A stretch of 64,000 nucleotides of DNA from Citrobacter farmeri (GTDB lineage Bacteria > Pseudomonadota > Gammaproteobacteria > Enterobacterales > Enterobacteriaceae), in contig NZ_CP077291.1 in assembly GCF_019048065.1 (NCBI RefSeq), positions 1,674,001 to 1,738,000 of the forward strand. The letters are read 5' to 3'. Below the pieces are notes generated by a model. The model saw nothing but the letters and a program-made list of their open reading frames with translations. It did not search any database and was not told the DNA's origin. Below, piece after piece: positions 31,237 through 40,670 of this stretch. Each line of letters opens with the position of its first letter. The stretch's first letter is position 1. The position numbers and the translations under genes were made by a program.

Positions 31237-32130
31237 ATGAGTAATTTGAAAGCAGTTATACCGGTAGCGGGTCTGGGTATGCACATGTTGCCTGCCACCA
31301 AGGCAATTCCCAAAGAGATGCTACCGATCGTCGACAAGCCAATGATTCAATACATCGTTGACGAAATTGTAGCTGCCGGTATTAAAGAGATTCTTCTGGT
31401 GACTCACGCGTCTAAAAACGCTGTTGAGAACCACTTCGACACCTCCTATGAGCTGGAGTCACTCCTTGAGCAGCGCGTGAAGCGTCAGTTGCTGGCGGAA
31501 GTGCAGTCGATTTGTCCTCCGGGCGTGACCATCATGAACGTGCGACAGGCGCAGCCGCTGGGGCTGGGTCACTCCATCCTTTGCGCGCGTCCGGTGATTG
31601 GCGATAATCCTTTTGTGGTCGTACTGCCTGATATCGTTATTGATAGCGCCAGTGCCGATCCGCTGCGTTACAACCTTGCCGCGATGGTTGCGCGTTTTGA
31701 AGAGACAGGGCGTAGCCAGGTCCTGGCGAAACGTATGCCGGGTGACCTTTCCGAGTACTCTGTCATCCAGACGAAAGATCCACTGGATAATGAAGGCAAG
31801 GTAAGCCGCATCATCGAATTTATTGAGAAACCGGATCAGCCGCAGACGCTGGATTCTGATCTCATGGCGGTAGGGCGTTATGTCCTCTCCGCGGATATCT
31901 GGGCCGAACTGGAAAGAACCGAACCGGGTGCCTGGGGCCGTATCCAGTTGACCGATGCGATTGCAGAACTGGCGAAAAAACAGTCTGTTGACGCCATGTT
32001 GATGACCGGCGATAGCTATGACTGCGGTAAAAAATTGGGCTACATGCAGGCGTTTGTGAAGTACGGACTGCGTAACCTGAAAGAAGGGCCGAAGTTCCGC
32101 AAAAGCATTGAGAAGTTGCTTAGCGAGTAA
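31237..32130 (+). CDS. galF: GalF, GalU-like UTP-glucose-1-phosphate uridylyltransferase
   Basis: Homologue of UDP-glucose pyrophosphorylase; in E. coli it has little activity of its own and may modulate GalU. It has 297 residues from the ATG at 31237 (AGGTGG upstream); a codon at 31225 would add four residues not seen in the family. The nucleotide-binding loop reads [11 protein letters not shown], where active GalU has GLGTRMLPATK, so Thr-Arg is replaced by Met15-His16, the usual GalF signature. It marks the left border of the O-antigen cluster. Confidence 0.96.
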   Translation: MSNLKAVIPVAGLGMHMLPATKAIPKEMLPIVDKPMIQYIVDEIVAAGIKEILLVTHASKNAVENHFDTSYELESLLEQRVKRQLLAEVQSICPPGVTIMNVRQAQPLGLGHSILCARPVIGDNPFVVVLPDIVIDSASADPLRYNLAAMVARFEETGRSQVLAKRMPGDLSEYSVIQTKDPLDNEGKVSRIIEFIEKPDQPQTLDSDLMAVGRYVLSADIWAELERTEPGAWGRIQLTDAIAELAKKQSVDAMLMTGDSYDCGKKLGYMQAFVKYGLRNLKEGPKFRKSIEKLLSE

Positions 32131-32170
32131 GTTTAAAAAATAGACGCCCCGACGGGCGTAATAACAAATA

Positions 32171-32230
32171 ACGGTAGTCAACATTCGACGCGGTGATGCA
32201 GATATGCCCGGAATGTTGCTACCGTTTTTT
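32171..32230 (+). terminator. Intrinsic terminator after galF
   Basis: Arms ACGGTAGTCAACATTC (32171-32186) and GAATGTTGCTACCGT (32211-32225) pair almost fully and are followed by a run of T. The loop is about 24 bases. It should end galF transcripts before the O-antigen promoter. Confidence 0.75.
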
Positions 32231-32394
32231 CATTCTAAAAAAAACTCATCATTTCATTGAGTTAACTACAAAATTTAGCACTGCTTTTTATAATATTTCT
32301 TCTTGTTTCTGACATCAATTGGTAAGACAATTAGCGTTTGAGTTTAGAGGCTTTGCGGCAGAGAAGCGGAGCTTAACACGTCTGTGAGAGTACG

Positions 32395-32433
32395 CAGTGC
32401 ACTGGTAGCTGTAAAGCCAGGGGCGGTAGCGTG
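32395..32433 (+). promoter_or_regulatory. JUMPstart with ops element (O-antigen operon)
   Basis: Full 39-base JUMPstart with ops core GGCGGTAGCGTG at 32422-32433, 67 bases before the chosen wzx start. It recruits RfaH for antitermination across the roughly 14-kb cluster. Confidence 0.97.
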
Positions 32434-32499
32434 TCTGTTAGAAATAATACAACTAAATTAGCTACTTTCGATTCGCACACACATCATATTGAGTTCTTA

Positions 32500-33744
32500 A
32501 TGATAAAGTCAGCGGTAAAAATCCTTTCTCAGTCTCTGGTCAGACTGTTTTGTTCAATTGTGTCTCTAAAAGTTATAGCATTTTACGCCGGTCCTGCTGG
32601 AATGTTGATGTATGGGCAATTGCAGTCGTTCATGCAAATATCAAGTACTGTCGTATCTTCTGTAACATCTACAGGTGTTGTTAAATATACAGCTTCAAAA
32701 GAATATAGCGAAAAAGAGATCTTAACAACCGCATTTTATATGTCGCTGCTATATTCTCTTATACTGTTTTTTGTTTTTTGGGGAGCATCGTATTTTTTTG
32801 TCGATTCACTCATTGATAAAAAATGGATTTACATATTCTTAATAATACCAATATCGTCTTTTTTCTATTCCGTTACTAATTTGATTTTATCATTATTCAA
32901 TGGCCGAACCAATTATACTCAGTATCTTTATTATTCTATATGCAATACAGTGTTGGTTTTTATTGCGACGGTCGCACTAGCATACATTTTTTCACTCAAC
33001 GGTGTTATGCTAAGTATTGTCCTGGCCCCTGTGGTGGCCTTTTTTTTATGTGTGCCATTTCTTGGTTTATTTAAAATTGACTCTTTCCTGTTTCTAGGAG
33101 AGGGAAATCGTAATCTGGCAAGATTGCTTTCTCAATATTCTTTAATGGCACTAACTTCAGCAATTCTTGTATATGGTGTGCAAATATATTTACGCCATCT
33201 TATCAGCATTGAAGTTAATGATTCAAGTGCAGGTATATGGTTTTCTGCTACAAAACTGTCTGAAGTATACATGGGGATAATTAGTCTTCTTTTTTCAACA
33301 TTAATTGTACCTCGTTATTCGGGGGCCAACGGTCAAAAGCAAATTAGCAAGGAAGTCAGCCTCTGCTTAAAAATTGCATTACCACTAGTCACTTCAATGA
33401 TATTGGCTGTTTATCTACTGGCACCACTTGTAATTAACATAATATATGGTGAATCCTTCGCTGAAGCCGCAAGTATACTAAGAGTCTATGTTGTTGGAGA
33501 TGCCCTGAAAGTTCTCACATGGGTTTATCTCTATGTGGCCTTAACTAAGAAAAGAACAGCAATATACATCGTATACGAAACGCTTAGTTCAATATTATAT
33601 TTGATCTCATGCTCCTATTTCCTTTTGGCAAAAGGAATGCAATATATGGCCTATGGGTATTTAATCCAGGGCGTTGTATCTTTAATTATCATCTCAATTT
33701 GGTTTTATAACGGCAAAGAAAAAAAGAATCATGGTCATATATAA
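32500..33744 (+). CDS. wzx: Wzx, O-antigen repeat-unit flippase
   Basis: Multi-pass membrane protein of the polysaccharide transporter family; flips the undecaprenyl-linked O-unit. It has 414 residues and about 12 hydrophobic spans, with an N-terminus MIKSAVKILSQSLVRLFCSI and a proximal KVIAFYAGPAGMLMYGQLQ that resembles WzxE-type flippases. I chose the ATG at 32500: the frame can be extended to a GTG at 32431, but that lies inside the ops core and adds a hydrophilic, unconserved tail. It is AT-rich with many ATA/AGA-type codons, unlike galF upstream. It overlaps wzy by 14 bases. Confidence 0.88.
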   Translation: MIKSAVKILSQSLVRLFCSIVSLKVIAFYAGPAGMLMYGQLQSFMQISSTVVSSVTSTGVVKYTASKEYSEKEILTTAFYMSLLYSLILFFVFWGASYFFVDSLIDKKWIYIFLIIPISSFFYSVTNLILSLFNGRTNYTQYLYYSICNTVLVFIATVALAYIFSLNGVMLSIVLAPVVAFFLCVPFLGLFKIDSFLFLGEGNRNLARLLSQYSLMALTSAILVYGVQIYLRHLISIEVNDSSAGIWFSATKLSEVYMGIISLLFSTLIVPRYSGANGQKQISKEVSLCLKIALPLVTSMILAVYLLAPLVINIIYGESFAEAASILRVYVVGDALKVLTWVYLYVALTKKRTAIYIVYETLSSILYLISCSYFLLAKGMQYMAYGYLIQGVVSLIIISIWFYNGKEKKNHGHI

Positions 33745-34870
33745 TGTTATGTATATATTTCTTTGGGGGATGGCAGTTTTATCGTACTCTAAAGATGTTA
33801 GAATAAATAAAATATTTTCTGTTCAGGTTTTGATTCTCTTATTATTTACTGCTCTTAGGTTTCAGACTGGTTATGATTGGCCCGTTTACCAGAGTTATTA
33901 TAATTCACCAGAAAGTTCAGCTATTTCGTTCGAGATTGGTTTTGTAACTCTGGTGTATTTATTCAATTTTCTCGGTTTAAATTTTAATGCTTTTGTGTTT
34001 TTTGTGAGCGTTGTTCAGGTAATATTAATTGCAAAAGTGGTCAAGTATTTTTTTCCGAGACAATGTGTACTAATTTTAGCAATAATGTTCTCATTGGCTG
34101 ATTTTTATCTGATCCCTATGTTTGCATTAATGCGGCAGGGATTAGCGGTAAGTATATTTTTGTATGGCCTGATGCTTTATGATAAGGGATGTTTTACAAA
34201 AGCAAAAATATTATTTGTTGTAAGTGTTCTTTTTCACATGTCTTCTATTATTATTATCGCCAGCACTTATCTGATCATTAAAATAAAATTTAGTAAAAAA
34301 ACACTGTTAGCTATTTTTGTATTGTCTCTACTGGCATACCTGTTTGCATTTGATTTGATAGGTTATATTATTTCACTTATTCTTCCATATATTGGTCAGA
34401 AATATGAAATGTATATGCAGAGAGACACATATAATGCATCCGGATTTTATCGAGTTGCATTTTCAATGGTGTCAGTGTTTGCATGTTTTCTAGTATATAA
34501 ATATGGTAGTCTGAATTCACTTGTATTGAAAAATAATAATATTTTAAAGTATGCTCTGTTAGCAGTAATATTTCCGCTTCTGTTCTACGCATATCCTACT
34601 ATATCAACGCGATATCAATATTTTTATGCAATATTCATGATTGGTTTAGGTTTGACTTTATTAGACTATGTTAAGTCTAACAATTTATTAATAGTTATAC
34701 TAATGATGGCATTATTGTTTTACGTACCATTTTATCGTTTTTTGACAAATCCACTCTCTATAGTATTTGTACCCTATCAAAATATGATTACATATGACGA
34801 ATCCAATTCAACAGGCACGGCACGGACTGATGAACTGATGTCTCAACTTTACCAACTTTGGAACAAATAA
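33731..34870 (+). CDS. wzy: Wzy, O-antigen polymerase (EpsG family)
   Basis: Predicted to polymerise flipped O-units on the periplasmic side. It has 379 residues and about ten or more hydrophobic spans. The EpsG-type signature RFQTGYDWPVYQSYYN (Arg43, Gly47, Asp49) sits in the first periplasmic loop, and a second loop holds MRQGLAVSIFLYGLML. Such polymerases are poorly conserved, so the call rests on topology, that motif and the position after wzx. The start at 33731 overlaps wzx; the ribosome site is weak and a later Met (33749) is possible. Confidence 0.82.
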   Translation: MVIYNVMYIFLWGMAVLSYSKDVRINKIFSVQVLILLLFTALRFQTGYDWPVYQSYYNSPESSAISFEIGFVTLVYLFNFLGLNFNAFVFFVSVVQVILIAKVVKYFFPRQCVLILAIMFSLADFYLIPMFALMRQGLAVSIFLYGLMLYDKGCFTKAKILFVVSVLFHMSSIIIIASTYLIIKIKFSKKTLLAIFVLSLLAYLFAFDLIGYIISLILPYIGQKYEMYMQRDTYNASGFYRVAFSMVSVFACFLVYKYGSLNSLVLKNNNILKYALLAVIFPLLFYAYPTISTRYQYFYAIFMIGLGLTLLDYVKSNNLLIVILMMALLFYVPFYRFLTNPLSIVFVPYQNMITYDESNSTGTARTDELMSQLYQLWNK

Positions 34871-34880
34871 TAGTTTTATT

Positions 34881-36074
34881 ATGAAAAATATCGTATTAAT
34901 GACAACCAAATATAATGATAATAAAAAAGATGCATGGCTGACAAATGAACTAGCATATTCAATCAGAGACAGTGGCCATAATATGACTGTTGTGGTTTTT
35001 TCATGGATGCCTAATGATCCTGAGACTAGTGTCTCTAATATTGATGGAGTACAAGTTGTCAGGCTTAAGTTGCCAAAATGGATATACAAAAAAAATATTA
35101 TTAATACCGCTCTTAAGATATTTGCATTTCCATTTATGGCGAGAAGTTTTATAAAGAAAAATGTCAAAGAATGTGATTTGCTAATCGCAAATACACCGTG
35201 TGTGACAATTCTGGGGTTGTCCGGTCTTTTTAAAAGACGGTATAATGCCTATACCTACCTTGTCCTATGGGATTTTTTCCCCTTTTATCTAAAAGATTTA
35301 GGGTTGATGAGAAATAAGTTTAACTTTAAATTCTTTCATTTCCTGGAAGAATGGATGTATCGGTCATTCGATAAAATTGGATGCATGACGAAGGGCAATG
35401 AAGATTTTCTTAAAAATAACTTCAAGACAATAAAAAAAGAAAATATTGAAATATTGCCGCTCTGGGCAAAAACCAAGAAACTGAAAGAAATTGACCGACA
35501 GGCTGTTAGAAGTAAATTTAATTTGCCATGTGATGATGTCATCATTATTTATGGTGGAGCCATGTCGGTCGTGCAAGAGTTGGAAAACTATCTTGAACTT
35601 GCGAAAAAATTCCAGGGCGGAAATGTCTCTTTTATCATGGTTGGCACTGGTACTGAGAAAGAGAAGTTAAAAGAAATTGCTGAGAAAGACGAAATTAAAA
35701 ATTTAACATTCATTGATTATGTGCCGAGAGATGAATACGAAGAACTTGTTGGAAGTTGCGATATTGGTTTTATATCCTTATCCCGTAAACTAACTGTACC
35801 GAGTTTCCCATCGAAAAGCCTTGATTATTTCAAAGTGGCCATTCCTATTTTGGCTTCATTAGATCCAATTACTGACTTTGGAGATATTCTTGAAAATAGG
35901 ATTGGCGCAGGATATTCAGTCGTTGCAGGTAATCTGGATGAACTGGAGTCTAAAGCAACTTTGTTAATTAATGATAGTGATCTTAGAGAAAATATGGGTA
36001 AGGCCGGTCGAAAATATTATGAAGAGTTTCTTACGGTAGAAAATGCAAAAAATATCATCATGAGCAAAATTTAA
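34881..36074 (+). CDS. GT4-family O-antigen glycosyltransferase
   Basis: A 397-residue GT-B fold enzyme, cytoplasmic at the membrane. The first half contains LLIANTPCVTILGLSGLF and LVLWDFFPFYLKDLG; the second has the nucleotide-sugar segment IIIYGGAMSVVQELENYLEL and the acidic region SFPSKSLDYFKVAIPILA. It resembles WbuB-type transferases in layout but is clearly different from the one at 39461. Donor and acceptor are unknown. One of only two extending transferases in the cluster. It starts 10 bases after wzy, and AT-rich codon use continues. Confidence 0.82.
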   Translation: MKNIVLMTTKYNDNKKDAWLTNELAYSIRDSGHNMTVVVFSWMPNDPETSVSNIDGVQVVRLKLPKWIYKKNIINTALKIFAFPFMARSFIKKNVKECDLLIANTPCVTILGLSGLFKRRYNAYTYLVLWDFFPFYLKDLGLMRNKFNFKFFHFLEEWMYRSFDKIGCMTKGNEDFLKNNFKTIKKENIEILPLWAKTKKLKEIDRQAVRSKFNLPCDDVIIIYGGAMSVVQELENYLELAKKFQGGNVSFIMVGTGTEKEKLKEIAEKDEIKNLTFIDYVPRDEYEELVGSCDIGFISLSRKLTVPSFPSKSLDYFKVAIPILASLDPITDFGDILENRIGAGYSVVAGNLDELESKATLLINDSDLRENMGKAGRKYYEEFLTVENAKNIIMSKI

Positions 36075-36123
36075 ATTTTACTAGAAAATTAAATTGATCG
36101 AAGAAAGAGAAAGTGGAGGGTAT

Positions 36124-37158
36124 ATGTTCAAGAATAAAACGTTATTAATCACCGGCGGAACTGGTTCATTCGGTAATGCGGTGCTCCGACGTTTCCTGGA
36201 TACTGACATCGCTGAAATCCGTATTTTCAGTCGCGATGAGAAAAAACAAGATGACATGCGAAAGAAGTATAATAGCAGCAAGTTAAAGTTTTATATTGGA
36301 GATGTCCGCGACTATCAATCCATTTTAAATGCAACTCGTGGTGTCGATTTCCTTTATCATGCAGCGGCACTTAAGCAGGTACCTTCCTGCGAGTTCCATC
36401 CTATGGAAGCTGTGAAAACGAACGTATTAGGTACAGAGAATGTGCTTGAAGCAGCGATTGCAAACGGCGTTAAACGTGTCGTTTGCCTGAGTACTGATAA
36501 AGCCGTATACCCAATCAATGCTATGGGCATTTCGAAAGCAATGATGGAAAAGGTCATTGTTGCTAAGTCTCGTAATGTCGATAAATCCAAAACAGTGATT
36601 TGCGGTACTCGCTATGGCAATGTTATGGCTTCACGAGGCTCTGTGATTCCATTATTTGTCGATTTGATTAAAGAAGGTAAAGCACTGACAATCACTGACC
36701 CAAATATGACGCGCTTCATGATGACTCTTGATGACGCTGTTGATCTTGTTTTGTATGCTTTTGAGCATGGAAATAATGGTGATATTTTTGTTCAGAAGGC
36801 TCCTGCTGCGACAATTAAGACCCTGGCGATTGCCCTCAAAGAGCTGCTGGGGCTGCCAGAACATCCCGTTAATATCATTGGCACACGTCACGGCGAAAAA
36901 TTGTATGAAGCGTTGCTGAGCCGCGAGGAAATGGTCGCTGCTGAGGATATGGGGGACTATTATCGTGTACCTCCTGATCTTCGTGACCTGAACTATGGAA
37001 AATATGTTGAGCAGGGTGACCAGCGGATTTCACAGGTCGAAGATTATAACTCTCATAATACTGAACGTCTTGATGTCGAAGGCATGAAAAAATTACTCCT
37101 GAAACTGGCGTTCATCAGAGCTATCTGCGATAAAAAAGAATATCAACTGGATGAATAA
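36124..37158 (+). CDS. fnlA: UDP-GlcNAc 4,6-dehydratase/5-epimerase (FnlA/CapE/WbjB)
   Basis: First enzyme of UDP-L-FucNAc synthesis: inverting 4,6-dehydration of UDP-GlcNAc with C5 (and C3) epimerisation, using bound NADP+. The Rossmann motif GGTGSFG is at residues 11-17. The active site is the MxxxK variant of the short-chain dehydrogenase triad: STDKA at 123-127 and Met134/Lys138 (NAMGISK). It has 344 residues, the family length. Start at 36124 has GGAGGG upstream; a TTG at 36094 would add ten residues. From here to fnlC the DNA is less AT-rich than wzx-wzy, suggesting a different source. Confidence 0.95.
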   Translation: MFKNKTLLITGGTGSFGNAVLRRFLDTDIAEIRIFSRDEKKQDDMRKKYNSSKLKFYIGDVRDYQSILNATRGVDFLYHAAALKQVPSCEFHPMEAVKTNVLGTENVLEAAIANGVKRVVCLSTDKAVYPINAMGISKAMMEKVIVAKSRNVDKSKTVICGTRYGNVMASRGSVIPLFVDLIKEGKALTITDPNMTRFMMTLDDAVDLVLYAFEHGNNGDIFVQKAPAATIKTLAIALKELLGLPEHPVNIIGTRHGEKLYEALLSREEMVAAEDMGDYYRVPPDLRDLNYGKYVEQGDQRISQVEDYNSHNTERLDVEGMKKLLLKLAFIRAICDKKEYQLDE

Positions 37159-37159
37159 T

Positions 37160-38272
37160 ATGAAACTTGTGATTACGGGTTCTAATGGTTTCATCGGCAA
37201 AAATCTGCGTGTCCATCTGAGAGAAAATGGATATGACGATATTATTTGTATCGATCGGGACAATTCTGTTGAGCAGCTTGATAACGCTTTGCAAACTGCT
37301 GATTTCGTATTTCATCTGGCTGGTATTAACCGTCCCACAAACGATTCAGAGTTCTACGAGGGGAATGCCAATCTGACGGAATACATTGTGAAGAAGTTGG
37401 AAGAGGCTGGCAACAAGACACCTTTACTCATTACCTCTTCAATTCAGGCAGAATTAGATAATCACTATGGCAAAAGTAAGGCTGCTGCTGAACTCTCAGT
37501 AAGTAAATACGCCGAGCATTGTAAGGCGAAAACTTATATTTACCGTCTCCCTAATGTATTTGGTAAATGGTGCAGACCGAACTATAACTCAGCTGTAGCA
37601 ACATTTTGCTATAATATACTCAATGGCCTTGAGGTTACCGTGAATAACCCCGATGCCGTTTTGAATCTGGTCTATATAGATGATGTTTGTAAGTCATTCA
37701 TCGATTGCTTAAAAGGCAATATCGATAGCAACAGTGCTACAGTTTCCCCAGTCTATCATACGAGCGTTGGTGAAGTTGTTTCTATTATCAGGTCATTCAA
37801 AGATAAACAGCATGGCTTACTGATCGATCATGTGGGCACTGGGTTGACCAGAGCGTTGTACGCAACTTATCTTAGCTATTATTCGCCATCGGATTTCGCA
37901 TATTCTGTTAAACGTCACAGCGATCCGCGTGGGACATTTGTAGAAATGCTGAAAACGAAAGAGTCTGGGCAATTCTCATTTTTTACAGCACATCCTGGCA
38001 TCACGCGGGGTGGGCACTATCATCATACGAAAAATGAGAAATTTCTTGTCATTAAAGGTAAAGCGAAATTTGCATTTAGACATATAGATTCTAATGACTA
38101 TTATGAATTTTTCGTTGACGGTGATGAATCCAAAATAGTCGAAACTGTTCCGGGATGGTCGCATGACATCACGAATATTGGCGATGATGAAATGATAGTC
38201 ATGCTGTGGGCAAATGAAATTTTTGATCCTGAGAACCCAGATACGGTTAACTACAAAATTTCCGAAGAGTAG
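37160..38272 (+). CDS. fnlB: Bifunctional reductase/epimerase of UDP-L-FucNAc synthesis (FnlB/CapF/WbjC)
   Basis: Second enzyme of the pathway: C3 epimerisation by a C-terminal cupin and NADPH reduction at C4 by an N-terminal short-chain dehydrogenase, giving UDP-2-acetamido-2,6-dideoxy-L-talose. Rossmann motif GSNGFIG at residues 7-13; the cupin spans about 245-370 (GQFSFFTAHPGITRGGHYHH, histidine-rich metal site). It has 370 residues from the ATG at 37160. An ATG at 37151 overlaps fnlA and would add three residues; the GGA at 37148-37150 is better spaced for the later one. Confidence 0.95.
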   Translation: MKLVITGSNGFIGKNLRVHLRENGYDDIICIDRDNSVEQLDNALQTADFVFHLAGINRPTNDSEFYEGNANLTEYIVKKLEEAGNKTPLLITSSIQAELDNHYGKSKAAAELSVSKYAEHCKAKTYIYRLPNVFGKWCRPNYNSAVATFCYNILNGLEVTVNNPDAVLNLVYIDDVCKSFIDCLKGNIDSNSATVSPVYHTSVGEVVSIIRSFKDKQHGLLIDHVGTGLTRALYATYLSYYSPSDFAYSVKRHSDPRGTFVEMLKTKESGQFSFFTAHPGITRGGHYHHTKNEKFLVIKGKAKFAFRHIDSNDYYEFFVDGDESKIVETVPGWSHDITNIGDDEMIVMLWANEIFDPENPDTVNYKISEE

Positions 38273-38275
38273 AAA

Positions 38276-39406
38276 ATGAAAAAAATGCATGTTATGACCG
38301 TCGTTGGTACGCGACCTGAAATTATTCGTCTGTCACGCGTTATGGCGAAAATTGATGACTGTTATGAGCACACTATTGTCCATACTGGTCAAAACTACGA
38401 TTATGAACTTAACCAGATTTTTTTCGACGATCTCGGTGTTCGTAAGCCTGACCACTTCCTGAATGCGGCAGGAAAAAATGCCGCTGAGACTATCGGTCAG
38501 ATCATCATCAAAATAGATGAAGTCCTGGAAGCGACAAAACCGGATGCTCTTCTGGTTCTGGGGGATACAAACAGCTGTCTGGCTGCTATTCCCGCCAAAC
38601 GTCGCAAAATACCTATCTTCCATATGGAAGCAGGGAATCGCTGTTTTGACATGCGAGTACCTGAAGAGATAAATCGTCGTATTGTTGATCACACGGCTGA
38701 TATTAATCTTACATACAGTGACATTGCCCGTGAATATCTTCTTGCAGAAGGATTGCCTGCGGATCGCATCATCAAGACCGGTAGTCCTATGTTTGAAGTG
38801 TTAACCCATTATGCCGATGGTATTGAACACTCAAATGTACTTGAGCGTCTACATTTAAAATCTGGTGAATACTTTGTTGTAAGTGCTCATCGTGAAGAGA
38901 ATATTGATTCAGATAAGAATTTGATGAATCTTGTCGACGCGTTGAACAAAGTTGCCGAAACTTATCAGTTACCCGTGATTGTCTCTACGCATCCGAGAAC
39001 GCAAAAAAGAATCGATGCAAAAGGCGTTGTTTTTAATTCACATGTGCAATTATTAAAACCTCTTGGCTTCAAAGATTATGTGAAATTGCAGAAAGAGGCT
39101 CGGGCAGTACTTTCTGATAGCGGTACAATTACCGAAGAATCCTCCATTCTCAATTTTCCAGCCATTAATATTCGAGAGGCTCATGAACGTCCGGAAGGAA
39201 TGGAAGAGGGGACGGTAATGATGACCGGCGTTGATCCGGAGCGTATTTTGCAGGCTCTTGATATGATAAAAGATCAACCACGCAACGAGAACAGACTCTT
39301 GCGCCGGGTGAATGATTACTCCATGCCAAATGTCTCTGATAAAGTTGCAAGAATTATCCTTTCTTATACAGATTATGTTAAGCGAGTTGTTTGGCGTAAT
39401 TACTAG
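38276..39406 (+). CDS. fnlC: UDP-N-acetyl sugar 2-epimerase of UDP-L-FucNAc synthesis (FnlC/CapG/WbjD)
   Basis: Third enzyme: C2 epimerisation of the talose intermediate to UDP-L-FucNAc. A WecB-family GT-B-like fold of 376 residues: [15 protein letters not shown] at the N-terminus, [10 protein letters not shown], the histidine-bearing [11 protein letters not shown] and the uridine-site [20 protein letters not shown]. It could be mistaken for a ManNAc-forming WecB, but its place directly after fnlA and fnlB fixes the role. It begins 3 bases after fnlB and is followed by a terminator-like palindrome. Confidence 0.94.
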   Translation: MKKMHVMTVVGTRPEIIRLSRVMAKIDDCYEHTIVHTGQNYDYELNQIFFDDLGVRKPDHFLNAAGKNAAETIGQIIIKIDEVLEATKPDALLVLGDTNSCLAAIPAKRRKIPIFHMEAGNRCFDMRVPEEINRRIVDHTADINLTYSDIAREYLLAEGLPADRIIKTGSPMFEVLTHYADGIEHSNVLERLHLKSGEYFVVSAHREENIDSDKNLMNLVDALNKVAETYQLPVIVSTHPRTQKRIDAKGVVFNSHVQLLKPLGFKDYVKLQKEARAVLSDSGTITEESSILNFPAINIREAHERPEGMEEGTVMMTGVDPERILQALDMIKDQPRNENRLLRRVNDYSMPNVSDKVARIILSYTDYVKRVVWRNY

Positions 39407-39413
39407 TACCTTT

Positions 39414-39443
39414 GTCACTCTGGCATGCCAGAGTGACCTTTTT
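39414..39443 (+). terminator. Terminator-like palindrome between fnlC and wbuB
   Basis: Perfect 24-base palindrome (GTCACTCTGGCA/TGCCAGAGTGAC, 39414-39437) followed by CTTTTT. It looks like an intrinsic terminator inside the O-antigen operon; RfaH-modified polymerase would be expected to read through at least in part. Confidence 0.7.
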
Positions 39444-39460
39444 ATGGTGTGTAGAACATA

Positions 39461-40669
39461 GTGAAAGTCTTATTGTTGACGCAGTGGTTTGATCCCGAGC
39501 CTACTTTCAAAGGTCTTGCTTTTGCTAAAGAATTAAAAAAGCAGAATGTTGAAGTTGATGTGATTACTGGTTTCCCCAATTATCCAGGCGGAAAGGTATA
39601 TAGTGGATATAAAATAAGTTTCTTTCAGCGGGAAGAGTACGAGGGCATCACCGTAAACCGTGTGCCACTCTATCCACATCATGGGCGTTCTGCGTTAAAG
39701 AGAATAGCGAATTATATTTCATTCTTTTCAACCAGCATGATTTATGGATTATTTCGCCGTAATAAAGCCGATGTTATATATGCTTACCATCCGCCGCTGA
39801 CCACAGCTCTTTCTGCTGCCATTATTTCAATTTTCCGACGGACGCCATTTGTTGTTGATATTCAGGACTTATGGCCTGATACGTTAGCTTCCACAGGGAT
39901 GCTGACGAATAAAAAAATACTTAATATTGTCAATAGTGTATGTAACTTTGTCTATCGCCGCGCGGCAAAGATTGTGGTTCTCTCTCCTGGGTTTAAGCAG
40001 CGATTGATATCTCGAGGTGTTCCTGCAGATAACATTGAAGTTATCTATAACTGGAGTGATGAAGAAAACCTCAGAAATTATCAAAAGAGCAGTGTTGTTT
40101 TACCTGCTGAAAAATTTAATGTCGTCTTTGCTGGTAATCTTGGTCTCGCGCAAGGGTTGCCGGCTATTATTGCTGCTGCCAGATTGCTGCAGGAATCTGG
40201 TACCGATGCTAATGTAATACTCGTTGGTTCTGGTTTAGCGAGATCCGAGGCAGAGAGAATTGTCGCAGAACAAAAAATAGATAATGTCATTTTCATTCCT
40301 CGCGTTCCTCCTGCAGAAATTGGCGATATTCTACAACAGGCTGATGCATTACTTGTTCATCTGATTAATGATGAGCTGTTTTCCATCACAATACCTTCAA
40401 GAACTCAGGCCTATTTAGCATGCGGTAAGCCTATTGTTATGGCTGTTAATGGAGATGCAGCGGAGTTAGTCAGGAATGCGGATGCTGGGGTAATATGTGA
40501 ATCTGATAATCCAGAATCTATTGCTGCAGGAATTAAGCACCTTGCATCATTAACAACGGAAGAACTGCATATTATGGGATGTAATGGTTCTAGTTATTAT
40601 AATGAAAAACTGTGTCTCCATGAAGGTGTAAAAAAATTCATTGCCATTTTTAATCAGGTCGCAAAGTGA
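39461..40669 (+). CDS. wbuB: WbuB-like GT4 transferase, probable L-FucNAc transferase
   Basis: GT-B fold enzyme usually found next to fnlABC and assigned to transfer of L-FucNAc from UDP-L-FucNAc. The N-terminus MKVLLLTQWFDPEPTFKGLA and the stretch VITGFPNYPGGKVYSGYK are typical of the family, as is VDIQDLWPDTLASTGML; the donor domain has FAGNLGLAQGLPAIIAAARL and the acidic SITIPSRTQAYLACGKPIV. It has 402 residues. The start is a GTG at 39461; no better ATG lies nearby. It follows the palindrome and precedes the phosphoglycosyl transferase by one base. Confidence 0.88.
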   Translation: MKVLLLTQWFDPEPTFKGLAFAKELKKQNVEVDVITGFPNYPGGKVYSGYKISFFQREEYEGITVNRVPLYPHHGRSALKRIANYISFFSTSMIYGLFRRNKADVIYAYHPPLTTALSAAIISIFRRTPFVVDIQDLWPDTLASTGMLTNKKILNIVNSVCNFVYRRAAKIVVLSPGFKQRLISRGVPADNIEVIYNWSDEENLRNYQKSSVVLPAEKFNVVFAGNLGLAQGLPAIIAAARLLQESGTDANVILVGSGLARSEAERIVAEQKIDNVIFIPRVPPAEIGDILQQADALLVHLINDELFSITIPSRTQAYLACGKPIVMAVNGDAAELVRNADAGVICESDNPESIAAGIKHLASLTTEELHIMGCNGSSYYNEKLCLHEGVKKFIAIFNQVAK

Positions 40670-40670
40670 T

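Larger units (their letters stand above)
32131..32499 (+). other. galF-wzx intergenic region: terminator, O-antigen promoter, leader
   Basis: This 369-base stretch holds no gene. In order: a short GC hairpin (GACGCCCCGACGGGCGT, 32142-32158), a long-stem terminator (32171-32230), a candidate -10 TATAAT (32289-32294) without a good -35, and JUMPstart/ops (32395-32433). The base composition becomes AT-rich here. Confidence 0.7.

Noticed and set aside
32431..32499. Extension of Wzx by 23 residues from a GTG
   Set aside because: The GTG is part of the ops core; the extra residues are hydrophilic and unlike flippase N-termini.
36094..36123. TTG start giving FnlA ten extra residues
   Set aside because: The ATG at 36124 gives the family length and has GGAGGG at a proper distance.
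38276..39406. Gene considered as wecB for ManNAc synthesis
   Set aside because: The family is the same, but position directly after fnlA and fnlB and the absence of a wecC-type dehydrogenase point to the L-FucNAc pathway.
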